From assembly GCF_002968635.1 (NCBI RefSeq), contig NZ_PVBN01000001.1, forward strand, positions 124,001 to 188,000: a stretch of DNA of 64,000 nucleotides, read 5' to 3'. The position numbers and the translations under genes are program-made. The notes under the pieces are model-generated. The model worked only from the letters and a program-made list of their open reading frames with translations. It was not told the DNA's origin and did not search any database. Each line of letters opens with the position of its first letter. Position 1 is the first letter of the stretch. Origin of the DNA: Neorhizobium alkalisoli. Lineage in GTDB: Bacteria > Pseudomonadota > Alphaproteobacteria > Rhizobiales > Rhizobiaceae. Positions 34,386-42,907 of this stretch are shown in pieces.

Positions 34386-34940
34386 ATGGCCCGCATCGGT
34401 TACGCCCGCGTCAGCACCATCGATCAAGATTTACAGGTTCAACTTGACCGGCTTCGACGTGAGGGCTGCGAGATCATCCGTTCGGAGAAAGTGTCGGGGG
34501 GAAGCCGTGAGGGTCGCACCGAACTGGCAACCATTATTGAGTTTTTGCGGCAAGATGACGAGCTTGTGGTTACCCGGCTTGACCGGCTAGGTCGTGACAC
34601 CCGTGACGTGCTTAACATCGTGCACGAGTGCCAGCAGCGAGGCGCGTTTGTTACAATCGTCGACCCTCATGTTTCGACCCGGGGAGAATTGGGGCATATT
34701 ATCCTCACCGTGCTTGGCATGGTCGCGCAGATGGAGCGTCGGTTTATCAAAGAACGTCAAGGCGAAGGTATAGCACGCGCCAAGGCAGCCGGGACTTACA
34801 AGGGAGGAAAGCAGCGGCTGGATTACAATATGATTTGGAAACTACACGAAAAAGGGATGAGACCCGGCAACATCGCCAGGAATTTGAACTGTAGCCGTAT
34901 GCAGATTTACAGAGTACTTGCCAAAACGAAGATTTTCTAA
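34386..34940 (+). CDS. Serine recombinase (resolvase/invertase family)
   Basis: 184 residues. Catalytic Ser in the N-terminal YARVSTIDQD, Arg-rich active-site segment VTRLDRLGRD, the E-helix region LGMVAQMERRFIKERQGEGI, and a C-terminal helix-turn-helix (IARNLNCSRMQIYRVL). It is the usual size for a Tn3-type resolvase or Hin-type invertase. ATG 34386 is preferred over 34374, as the family opens M-x-RIGYARVS. No transposase neighbour, so it may resolve element multimers or be a relic. Confidence 0.92.
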   Translation: MARIGYARVSTIDQDLQVQLDRLRREGCEIIRSEKVSGGSREGRTELATIIEFLRQDDELVVTRLDRLGRDTRDVLNIVHECQQRGAFVTIVDPHVSTRGELGHIILTVLGMVAQMERRFIKERQGEGIARAKAAGTYKGGKQRLDYNMIWKLHEKGMRPGNIARNLNCSRMQIYRVLAKTKIF

Positions 34941-35048
34941 GCCAATTTCAACGCAAAGGAAACCAGCTTCTGCTTCAACTTCGTAGCTGCATTATAAATG
35001 TGCAAAAAAGTTGTGATCTCGTTGTTTAGAATCAGTTTTTAATTCATT

Positions 35049-37394
35049 GTGCGCGCACCTCCTCAACTTAGAGTGGATATTTCCTTGGCGCGGTCATTCG
35101 AACTGACAAGACTTGATAGTAATACCTTTGAACACATGGTGAACATGCTTGCGACCGAGGTCCTAGGTAAGGGGCACACAGGGTTTGGTCCCGGTGCCGA
35201 CGGGGGACGTGACGGTTACTTTGAAGGAAGATGCAGCTATCCAAGCGCAGAGGAAGCCTGGAGCGGTGTTTGGTACATTCAATCAAAATTCCATGCGCCC
35301 GGAGTGTCGGGCAATCCCCAGAAATGGCTACTAAACCGTATCCAGGAGGAGCTGGACGCGTTTTCCGATCCCGCTTCAAATAGGGAGTGGCCGGACAATT
35401 GGATACTCGCAACGAATGTGGACCCATCGGCAGCGGCAAAACACGGTACCTTTGACAAAGCCAAAGAGTTGATCCGCGCAGTAAGACCCCAGCTCGTCGA
35501 TAAATTTCATATTTGGGGCGGCGAAAAGATCCTGACGCTTCTAAGCCTGCACAAGTCTGTGCTGCACCACTATTCCCAATTCTTAACCTCTGGACATCTC
35601 ATCAGCGAGCTCTATCGGCAACTCAGCGGCTCGAGCGCTGGTGTGCAAGAAATCCTGCGGCACTGGATAGTAAGCGACTTTGTGCAGCAACAGTACACTA
35701 AGCTCGAGCAGGCCGGATCAACCGCCGACAACCGGCCCGGCATTCAAGAGCTTTTCTCTGATTTGCCATTTCATTCTATTGGGCGACAAAGGCAGGCGCA
35801 TGTCGCAATAGCCTTGGCAAAAACACTCGCAGAACGGCATGTTGTAAGAGCAGACATTCCCGATGGTGAAGCCTGGAGACGTTGGCAACATGAGCCTGAG
35901 CGTTCGCGAATGTGGTTTATTAAGGGTGGTCCCGGGCAAGGCAAGTCGACTGTCACGCAGTACATCGCGCAGATCCAGAGAGCAGCCTACATTCTTGAAA
36001 GTGAGGGTTTCGTCGTAACGCCTGCACAACGTGTACTGGCGGAGAATGTAAAGAAGTTCGCCACAGCAGGGAACCTGTGGCCAATAGCACCACGCGTGCC
36101 GGTGTACGTCGAACTCAAGAACTACGCCCAGTGGATAGGCGAAACCAGTGGCAGCAAACGGATGTTACCCTATCTTTGCTTTTTATTGGAGAACGAACTA
36201 GGCCAACCTGTTCGTGCAGGAACGTTAAAAACAGCCTTTTCAGCGGGCCGATGGCTTTTCATTTTCGACGGCTTGGATGAAGTGCCCGGAGACATCAAAG
36301 ATCTTGTAGCAAATGAAGTCATACATTTCGTGGATGACGTGCTTATCGGCTGTGGGTGTGACGCCGCAGCCATAGCGACGTCGCGTCCACAGGGTTACTC
36401 AGGGCAGTTCGACAATCTCGATGCTGCCACTGTGACACTGGCTAAGCTTCAACCGGGAGAAGCGCTCAGCTGCGCTGAGCCACTCTTAAAAATAGGTCGT
36501 TCTACCAGCGAGAGCCGCGACTATATATCGATCCTAGAAGATGCACTGCATTCCGAGAGCATTAAAGAAATCATGACTACGCCACTTCAGTCGCACATTA
36601 TGGCGGTTGTAGTTAGAGACGGCGGACGGCCGCCGGAGCGAAAGTGGCAGCTTTTTGACACGTTCTATAAAGTGATCAAGAAGAGGGAGGCAAACCGAAA
36701 TCTTCCAAATCGAAAGCTAGCTGCCCTGCTGAGGGCCGGCGATGTGCTAATCAAGACACTCCACAATCGCCTTGGGTTTGAACTCCATTCACGCGCCGAA
36801 ACGAAAAGCGGTGCCGTTACCTCCCTCAAGCGCGACGAGTTCAGGTCGATAGTTCGTCAAGTTGTCAGTTCGCTTCAGGAAGCAGATATCGAAGAAACGG
36901 TCGAAGTCCTTATGGAGGCGGCAACTGAACGGCTTGTACTCGTTAATACTCCAGAGTCAGGCGAGGCCGTACGGTTTGACATACGACCGCTTCAGGAGTT
37001 CTTCGCTGCGGAGCACATATATGACTCCGCTAATTCAGATGGATTCTCTGAGCGCATGCGGACGATTTCAGGGGATTCGCATTGGAGTGAGGTTGTCCAC
37101 TTCATCTTAAGCGCACTTGTCGAGAACAACAGAAAAACGGAGCTATCCGTTGCAGTGTCGCTTCTGATCGAGCTAGACGAGGGAGATGCTGTTGCTGACC
37201 GGCTTTTTTACCGCAAGTTGGCAAAAGGCGGCATCATAGCGGCTAGACTCCTTCGAGAAGGGGTTCTTGAGCATGACAAGAGAATACGGAGCCTTTTTGG
37301 CAAATGCATTGACTCGTTAATCAGTGCGAACGACTCAGAGGATTTTCTCGCAGCCGTCGCGTCACCTCACTCTAAGAGTTGGGTGATTGATTGA
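35049..37394 (+). CDS. Nuclease-NACHT defence protein, first part (ends at in-frame TGA)
   Basis: 781 residues. N-terminal domain resembles Mrr-type endonucleases: FEHMVNMLATEVLG, GADGGRDGYF (catalytic Asp) and YIQSKF (Q-x-K). Then a NACHT/STAND NTPase: Walker A KGGPGQGKST near residue 293, Walker B LFIFDGLDEVP near 403, and the sensor-like ATSRPQGYSG. Helical winged-helix and repeat region after about 480. Bacterial NACHT proteins (bNACHT) sense phage and trigger an effector; here the effector would be DNA cleavage. Start GTG 35049 has no clear ribosome site; GTG 35073 is possible. Translation stops at TGA 37392-37394, but the frame continues open into the next entry. Confidence 0.85.
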   Translation: MRAPPQLRVDISLARSFELTRLDSNTFEHMVNMLATEVLGKGHTGFGPGADGGRDGYFEGRCSYPSAEEAWSGVWYIQSKFHAPGVSGNPQKWLLNRIQEELDAFSDPASNREWPDNWILATNVDPSAAAKHGTFDKAKELIRAVRPQLVDKFHIWGGEKILTLLSLHKSVLHHYSQFLTSGHLISELYRQLSGSSAGVQEILRHWIVSDFVQQQYTKLEQAGSTADNRPGIQELFSDLPFHSIGRQRQAHVAIALAKTLAERHVVRADIPDGEAWRRWQHEPERSRMWFIKGGPGQGKSTVTQYIAQIQRAAYILESEGFVVTPAQRVLAENVKKFATAGNLWPIAPRVPVYVELKNYAQWIGETSGSKRMLPYLCFLLENELGQPVRAGTLKTAFSAGRWLFIFDGLDEVPGDIKDLVANEVIHFVDDVLIGCGCDAAAIATSRPQGYSGQFDNLDAATVTLAKLQPGEALSCAEPLLKIGRSTSESRDYISILEDALHSESIKEIMTTPLQSHIMAVVVRDGGRPPERKWQLFDTFYKVIKKREANRNLPNRKLAALLRAGDVLIKTLHNRLGFELHSRAETKSGAVTSLKRDEFRSIVRQVVSSLQEADIEETVEVLMEAATERLVLVNTPESGEAVRFDIRPLQEFFAAEHIYDSANSDGFSERMRTISGDSHWSEVVHFILSALVENNRKTELSVAVSLLIELDEGDAVADRLFYRKLAKGGIIAARLLREGVLEHDKRIRSLFGKCIDSLISANDSEDFLAAVASPHSKSWVID

Positions 37395-37454
37395 TTAATC
37401 CTAGCTCTAACTGAGCAGGCAGAGAGTGAAACGGTCGGCGCGGCGGCTACGCTA

Positions 37455-38942
37455 GTGACACTTCTTTCTGACTACGATCCGCGCGTCGATCACGTAAATA
37501 AGTTGCTTGAAACGAAATCCGGAGAATTCATATCCGCTGCCTTCGCCTTTGCCGACTCGTACGACGATAATGGCCGTAATAAGCGTCTGCCCAAATGGGT
37601 CGGAACAATCGCCTTCAGGTTACTAAGCTCGGAACAATGGCATTCAGTAGCGGCCCGGTACCACAAGGTTCTCTTTAGAGTGCTCCGCCATAGTCATGAC
37701 CTGATGGAACTGCTCTCGTCACAACTAGGGCCTTCGATCGCCGTCAAAGTCATCGACATGCTGGACGATGATGACGATTTATTCACCGGATCGGCGGACA
37801 GCGTGGAAGCGGATGGCCCAGTCATAGTCGAATATTATCACGCTAAGGAGAGCCTAAACTGGCGCCGCTGGTCCGACAAAGACTGGAAAGAGTTCGAGAA
37901 TGGTAAGGGTGCGTTCGGAGCAATGTATCGGGTGTTCCGCCTTTTGAGAGATCCTTCTGATGACAATGTAAGTTATCTGACTCAGGCTCTCGGAGGATCA
38001 CCACACGATCTAAATTTGCTTCCGGATCCTCTGCGAAGATTTTTAACGATCGACAAGGTTTCCACGGGTTCACCTAGGCTCGCCATCGCTGACATCAACA
38101 CGTCAAATATCATTGGCTCCATCAGTTTCGCCAGGATCGAAGGCTCAGCCCAGCTGTCGCTCGAAAAATATAAAACGATCTTCGAAAAGTATCCGCAGAC
38201 TGTATTGCACAACCTAGGAAACCCATCGCTGTTCGGTAGTCTTGAAAACGAAAAGGAGATCGACGTATTTGCGGCACAAGCTGCGGCTATGGTAGGTGAA
38301 AACGGTACGATATTCTTGCACTATCTCGAGCCTATCCACTCAAGTAATAAGCGCATTTTCGATAAAATTATTGATTATTTGACTGAAGAAAATGTGATGC
38401 TTGGGCCGATTTTGGCGTTCTATAGTGACATGCGGCCCTTCCCTATTGAACTGCCAAGGCACGCGATACTTCTGCCGTTCGTCTGCCATTGGGTAAGTTT
38501 TCTTCATAGTGATGCTATAAACTATAATGATACTGAGAGAGGATCGGCAATACTTACGGCAGGAGAAGCAATCAATGGATTTCTTCCGGATTCGGAGGAA
38601 TTGAGGCGGTTTAGCGAGATTCCAGAATTAAGTAGATCGGTTAGGACGGCGGCAAAGCTCCTTTATCTGCTGCATCCCGCGTCATCACACAGACATGTCG
38701 CGGGGGTCGCTGATCTTTATAACGATGCCGATGCACATTGGTCTCTACCAGCTGTCGGATTGCTGCTGTCGGGTTTCATCCAAAGGCGCGATGAGAACGC
38801 CATAGAGGAAGTTTCCAAAATAATGGATAGGGCGCGCAGTAATTTTGCTGCAAGATCGAGTTTGTCGCCGTCCATCCTGAAGTGGCGCGAGTTCTCAGCT
38901 GCTCCAGTGAGCGTGCTTAATAACCCATTGCTTTGGGAATAG
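37455..38942 (+). CDS. Second part of the split NACHT protein
   Basis: 495 residues from GTG 37455, in the same frame as the upstream part and separated from it only by the TGA at 37392. The 20 codons between have no other stop and read as ordinary helical sequence (LILALTEQAESETVGAAATL). I therefore think it is the C-terminal sensor region of one protein of about 1,297 residues. Composition is helical, repeat-like, with no catalytic motif. If separate, it could be a partner subunit with independent initiation, but no ribosome-binding site is evident. Confidence 0.6.
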   Translation: MTLLSDYDPRVDHVNKLLETKSGEFISAAFAFADSYDDNGRNKRLPKWVGTIAFRLLSSEQWHSVAARYHKVLFRVLRHSHDLMELLSSQLGPSIAVKVIDMLDDDDDLFTGSADSVEADGPVIVEYYHAKESLNWRRWSDKDWKEFENGKGAFGAMYRVFRLLRDPSDDNVSYLTQALGGSPHDLNLLPDPLRRFLTIDKVSTGSPRLAIADINTSNIIGSISFARIEGSAQLSLEKYKTIFEKYPQTVLHNLGNPSLFGSLENEKEIDVFAAQAAAMVGENGTIFLHYLEPIHSSNKRIFDKIIDYLTEENVMLGPILAFYSDMRPFPIELPRHAILLPFVCHWVSFLHSDAINYNDTERGSAILTAGEAINGFLPDSEELRRFSEIPELSRSVRTAAKLLYLLHPASSHRHVAGVADLYNDADAHWSLPAVGLLLSGFIQRRDENAIEEVSKIMDRARSNFAARSSLSPSILKWREFSAAPVSVLNNPLLWE

Positions 38943-39296
38943 ACTGCAACAGAGGTAGACCGTCAACATATTGAGGAAACCACGAGGAAGAGCTAAACGC
39001 GCAGGCTCGTGGCCGGATTTGAGGGTTAGGAATTAGGTATTGTTTTGAAGGCGTTAGCGTGCGCGAACCGGCCCTCGTGAAAATTCACAATAAAAATGAT
39101 TTCAATCCGATACGCGTCATAGTGAGGCGCAACCATCCTTTGAACCAGCTGCACCTTATCCAGTCGGACGGTCGATCGACCCGGCCATTGTTCACGATAT
39201 ATGCGAGGGTCACATCACGCGGTAGTTTGCTCATCAATCCTCCAACGGCAAAACCGCTGAACCATACCAATTTCTCCCGGAACTCGGAATCTTGCC
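38943..39296. other. Gene-poor gap between convergent NACHT and mcrC genes
   Basis: About 350 bp with no convincing gene. CCACGAG (38980) and CTCGTGG (39006) could form a loose hairpin. The short plus-strand frame from 39059 overlaps the mcrC end and looks like chance. Confidence 0.5.
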
Positions 39297-40556
39297 CTAT
39301 TCATTACAATGTGGTTGGCAGATGACGGAATGCCACATTGGGGCATCCCGCGTATAGAGATCGAAGGGCAGCACGTGTAGTCGAAGATCCTTTGTCAGCT
39401 CGAACGGCTCTGCAAATACTGGGAAATTTGGCACAGCAGGATAGATAAGAAACATGTCACCTGCTCCTGCCATATACTTCTGACCATATGCGAAAAGCTG
39501 GTAGAAGTCCGATTGGTCCAATCCGAAGTACCCCTTACGGCTGCTTGTTAGCCGTTTCCATTTGGCGTCGAAGACCCATGTGCGGGTGCCATCGATGACT
39601 ACGATATCCGGTTTCATCCGAAACCATCCTTCCGCATCTAGTGCGCACAGATATTTATCATGCGATTGCCAAAGGACCTGAACACCTGCGGGTACTTGAG
39701 ATTTTAACGAGGAGAAAACATAACGCTCGAACAACCGTTCCATTGGGAACAGCATGCTTGCGCCTCTATGGTTTCCTGCCACCGCAAAGGGCAATCGATT
39801 ACTCAGCAGGAGATCGCATAGCGGCCTAATTTGTATGTAGTCTGCAAGCTGACGACTTTGCTCCCAACTCCCAAGGTCGGACGGGATATCGTTGCTTACG
39901 GGCACGTCGCCAAGGAGGATTGAAAGCTCTCTGGCCCTACGCCAGTTCTGGTCTGACTTCGTACGCCGGGCCACATGTTCGACGGCGGATCGCAAGATTC
40001 GGTTCTCTGGACGATTGAGAGAAAATTCGTTGAAACGGATGCTAAATCTGTGCAATCCCCCCGTGGCGCTGATCTGTCGGGCTACATCAAGCTTTCCTCG
40101 CAGAAATGGTTCGCGCGTCTCGAATGTCGTATAGCCAGATCTTAGGCCGCGCCGAACGAGCTCAGATGCTTCGTCAAGGAAAGCACTGGCAAGCCATTCT
40201 GTCATAGGTAGATTGAAAGCCGCTATTTCCGCATTGGGCGCACGCCGTGGCGTTATTTTCATGCTCTCCGTAATCATTGTGATGAGTAGGCGGCGGGCAA
40301 CCCCTGCGTCATTCTCGTCGGAGGTGTGCTTCGGGAGGATTTCGATCTGAGTTCCGCAGGGGGTTTCTATAACGCCAACATAGTTTTGCACGCTGATAGT
40401 GTCTGGGGATTCGATCTGTACCAACGGAAGCGTGTCGTCATCTCCTCTTCCGTGCTCGAACAGCCAATCGAAAGCGCTCGGGGGGATTGAAATCCGATCA
40501 AGCGAAGCGGGTACTTCCTTGGTCGTCAACCGAGCGAATTCCTTAACTGTCAGCAT
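39297..40556 (-). CDS. mcrC: McrC-family restriction endonuclease subunit
   Basis: 419 residues; partner nuclease of McrB in modification-dependent (type IV) restriction. N-terminal beta domain with YVGVIETPCGTQIEILPKH, typical of McrC. PD-(D/E)xK nuclease in the last third: MKPDIVV...WVFDAKWK, with Asp, Asp and Lys in place. ATG 40556 overlaps the 3' end of mcrB by 14 bp, so translation is probably coupled. The upstream in-frame methionines (to 40658) would overlap further and do not look like McrC. Confidence 0.92.
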   Translation of the reverse strand: MLTVKEFARLTTKEVPASLDRISIPPSAFDWLFEHGRGDDDTLPLVQIESPDTISVQNYVGVIETPCGTQIEILPKHTSDENDAGVARRLLITMITESMKITPRRAPNAEIAAFNLPMTEWLASAFLDEASELVRRGLRSGYTTFETREPFLRGKLDVARQISATGGLHRFSIRFNEFSLNRPENRILRSAVEHVARRTKSDQNWRRARELSILLGDVPVSNDIPSDLGSWEQSRQLADYIQIRPLCDLLLSNRLPFAVAGNHRGASMLFPMERLFERYVFSSLKSQVPAGVQVLWQSHDKYLCALDAEGWFRMKPDIVVIDGTRTWVFDAKWKRLTSSRKGYFGLDQSDFYQLFAYGQKYMAGAGDMFLIYPAVPNFPVFAEPFELTKDLRLHVLPFDLYTRDAPMWHSVICQPHCNE

Positions 40557-42708
40557 TCTGGGGGCCAATGATATATCTGTAAGCTGTTGGGCGCCCGAAC
40601 GCCGCCTCATTGATGCACCAAGTCTTATTGATCGCGACGCTGAGACTTTCAGTGCCAAACAATGAACCGGAGCTGGACGGACCCTCTACGATGAACCGAT
40701 CTTGGGCATTCGCTTTGCGGTGATCGTTCAATACGAAGCGGATGCGCTGCCAATCATCGAAGAAATATTCCTTTAGCAATGGGATGATCCGCCGCGAGAA
40801 AAGGTGTTGTAGCTGCGTGATTTCATCGGCCGCTTGTAGATGGATGAAATAGGCATGGCCAAGGCGGTGATCGCGATCAAGAAGCGCCTCGATCCGGGCG
40901 TTCATTACCGTAAGCAGGTCGGCGACGTCCACACCCGCGATTTCAACGCCTTCCAGCGGGGATGCATCGGGCTCTACTTCTTCGAAGACAAATCGCCGGC
41001 GCAGCGCCATATCAATTGAAGCGAGCGAGCGGTCTGCAGTATTCATCGTGCCGATGACATGAAGCCCGACGGGAATACCAAATCGGGATTGGGAGTACGG
41101 CAGGACGGTTGTCAACGCCTCGTCCGTTCCTAGGCGTTTCGACGGTTCGATCAGAGTGATCGTTTCGCCGAAGATTTTGGATATATTGCCGCGATTGATC
41201 TCATCGATGATCAGGACCTTCTTTTGAAGGATGGCGTCCCTGCCGTTCGTTTGACGCTCCAAAAGTCGCTCAACGACAACAGGTATTATGTTGTTGTAGC
41301 CATTAATGAGGAATTTCTCGAGCCGGCTATTCGGAGCAATGTCAAAAACACGTTTATCCCGAATATCCTGCAAATTAATTTCCCCGCGTCTAACCATTCC
41401 GGCCAGCTCGTTGAGCATCTCCCACGCAAACGGTAGCCGCGAGCCGTTTGGCTTGTCGAGCCAGAGGATCTCCTCGGTGCATTTGCTCACTACGTAGCCG
41501 CTGGAGAACTGTTCGCCGACCTGAAATGAATTGCTTGTCGGGGTGCAGAACGACTTCAACACGCCGTCCTTCACTGCGTATCGTACTGCGCCATCGTCGG
41601 TGGTCTCGGCGCGTAATCCTTCGATAAACTCCTCATAGCTGAAGCTCTGGTGGAACGTGAGAAAGCGGATCAAGCCACTTTCAACTAGCTCATCGAAACG
41701 CTCCTTTAAGGCGTCACGATCACCTTCCGACTGAGCAAAGAAATCTGGGTCAAGGATAGCGACGGCTCGGTCAACCACTTGATACGTTTTGCCCGTACCA
41801 GGAGGCCCATAGAGAATTTGATTAAGCGGAATGGCTGGCTTAATCATGCCAAAGGACTCGGCGCTCCCAGTGCTGGTCGAAGGTGGTGCCTCTTCGATCT
41901 CGTCACTGGGGGCCCAAATTTCTTTGATTTCGGGTTGATAGAAATCGATAGGTCCGCCCCGCTGTTCCTCAAGCTCACGTCTCACTCTCGCGAGTTCGCG
42001 ATCCTTGCCGATCTTGTTCATTTGGCGCAGGGTTCTCCGGTCGAGATTACCAAAAACGGTGAGAACCTGTTTGATATGTCCGGGACTCGAAAACCGCTCA
42101 AAGGTTTCGGGAAAGAGTAAATGTGGGAGGATATGTTTAAGCTGGCGCCTTCCGTTATCGGGCACCGAGTCTAGCCACGTAGCAAACGTCCACGGGTCGT
42201 CCAAGATCACCGCCCGTTCACCGTTGTGAAGAGCCTTAAAGGAAATCATCGCCCTGATGAAAAAACCTAGCTCACGCGGTCTGTGATTCATAAATCCCGG
42301 TCCACCCGAGCCAAGACCTCGCAGCACTTCGTCCGAAAGAAAAAGGTCAGCTTGGTTTCCAAGTAGCGCTTCTCCAGACCAGCCCCAAACGTCGCGAATT
42401 GGGTCTCGCTTCGCTCTGGGCCCCATATTGATGGGGAACAGATATAGGATCCAGAGGATCTCGGCGAGCAGCTTGCAGGTGCTAGGCGACGCACCATCGA
42501 ACTGCCGTTTCAGCTTGTCGTAAAAGCCACCTCCACCACCCTCTGGCGTTCCGTTGAAACGCTGGTCAACCTCGGAAAGCAGCTCGCTTGTCCAAAGTTT
42601 ATTATCGCAGAAGAGGGAACCTTCGCTCGTAAGGCAGCGATCACGCCAGACGGCCGCGGCGTTCAAGGTAGTGTCGGAATTCGAATGGAACGGACTGTAG
42701 CGCGACAT
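40543..42708 (-). CDS. mcrB: McrB-family AAA+ GTPase
   Basis: 721 residues. AAA+ motor in the C-terminal 400: Walker A LYGPPGTGKTYQ near residue 300, FHQSFSYEEFIEGLR, Walker B VLIIDEINRGNISKIFGE, and the McrB GTPase motif MNTADRSLASIDMALRRRF. The first 280 residues, which should recognise modified DNA, are not the DUF3578 domain of E. coli McrB and I do not recognise them; they set which modification is read. ATG 42708 has GGGAG seven bases upstream, preferred over 42732. First gene of the mcrBC pair. Confidence 0.93.
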   Translation of the reverse strand: MSRYSPFHSNSDTTLNAAAVWRDRCLTSEGSLFCDNKLWTSELLSEVDQRFNGTPEGGGGGFYDKLKRQFDGASPSTCKLLAEILWILYLFPINMGPRAKRDPIRDVWGWSGEALLGNQADLFLSDEVLRGLGSGGPGFMNHRPRELGFFIRAMISFKALHNGERAVILDDPWTFATWLDSVPDNGRRQLKHILPHLLFPETFERFSSPGHIKQVLTVFGNLDRRTLRQMNKIGKDRELARVRRELEEQRGGPIDFYQPEIKEIWAPSDEIEEAPPSTSTGSAESFGMIKPAIPLNQILYGPPGTGKTYQVVDRAVAILDPDFFAQSEGDRDALKERFDELVESGLIRFLTFHQSFSYEEFIEGLRAETTDDGAVRYAVKDGVLKSFCTPTSNSFQVGEQFSSGYVVSKCTEEILWLDKPNGSRLPFAWEMLNELAGMVRRGEINLQDIRDKRVFDIAPNSRLEKFLINGYNNIIPVVVERLLERQTNGRDAILQKKVLIIDEINRGNISKIFGETITLIEPSKRLGTDEALTTVLPYSQSRFGIPVGLHVIGTMNTADRSLASIDMALRRRFVFEEVEPDASPLEGVEIAGVDVADLLTVMNARIEALLDRDHRLGHAYFIHLQAADEITQLQHLFSRRIIPLLKEYFFDDWQRIRFVLNDHRKANAQDRFIVEGPSSSGSLFGTESLSVAINKTWCINEAAFGRPTAYRYIIGPQNADS

Positions 42709-42849
42709 GTTCTCTCCCTGCGGCGGTGTCACCTTAATAGGGAGGCGAAGTTAAGTATGAGTTTAAAAGCAATCTACGATTGAATTGTGTTGAAACCTCG
42801 AGCGGATCGGAAGCTTGGAGCGCTCGTACGCCTTAACCGTTCAATCGAT

Positions 42850-42868
42850 GTTGCTACAGCGTTGCTAT
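42850..42868 (+). repeat. Right arm-type integrase site (candidate)
   Basis: GTTGCTAC-AGC-GTTGCTAT, matching the left doublet (11776-11794) in 17 of 19 positions and in the same orientation, 73 bp inside the right core repeat. Confidence 0.65.
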
Positions 42869-42907
42869 AAGTTGTAGCTGCGAACACGTTTTCCCTATAA
42901 AATATAA

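Noticed and set aside
37392..37394. Selenocysteine at the in-frame TGA
   Set aside because: No hairpin like a bacterial SECIS was seen after it, and the protein is not a redox enzyme.
39059..39325. 88-codon plus-strand frame before mcrC
   Set aside because: No ribosome site or family resemblance, and it overlaps the end of mcrC.
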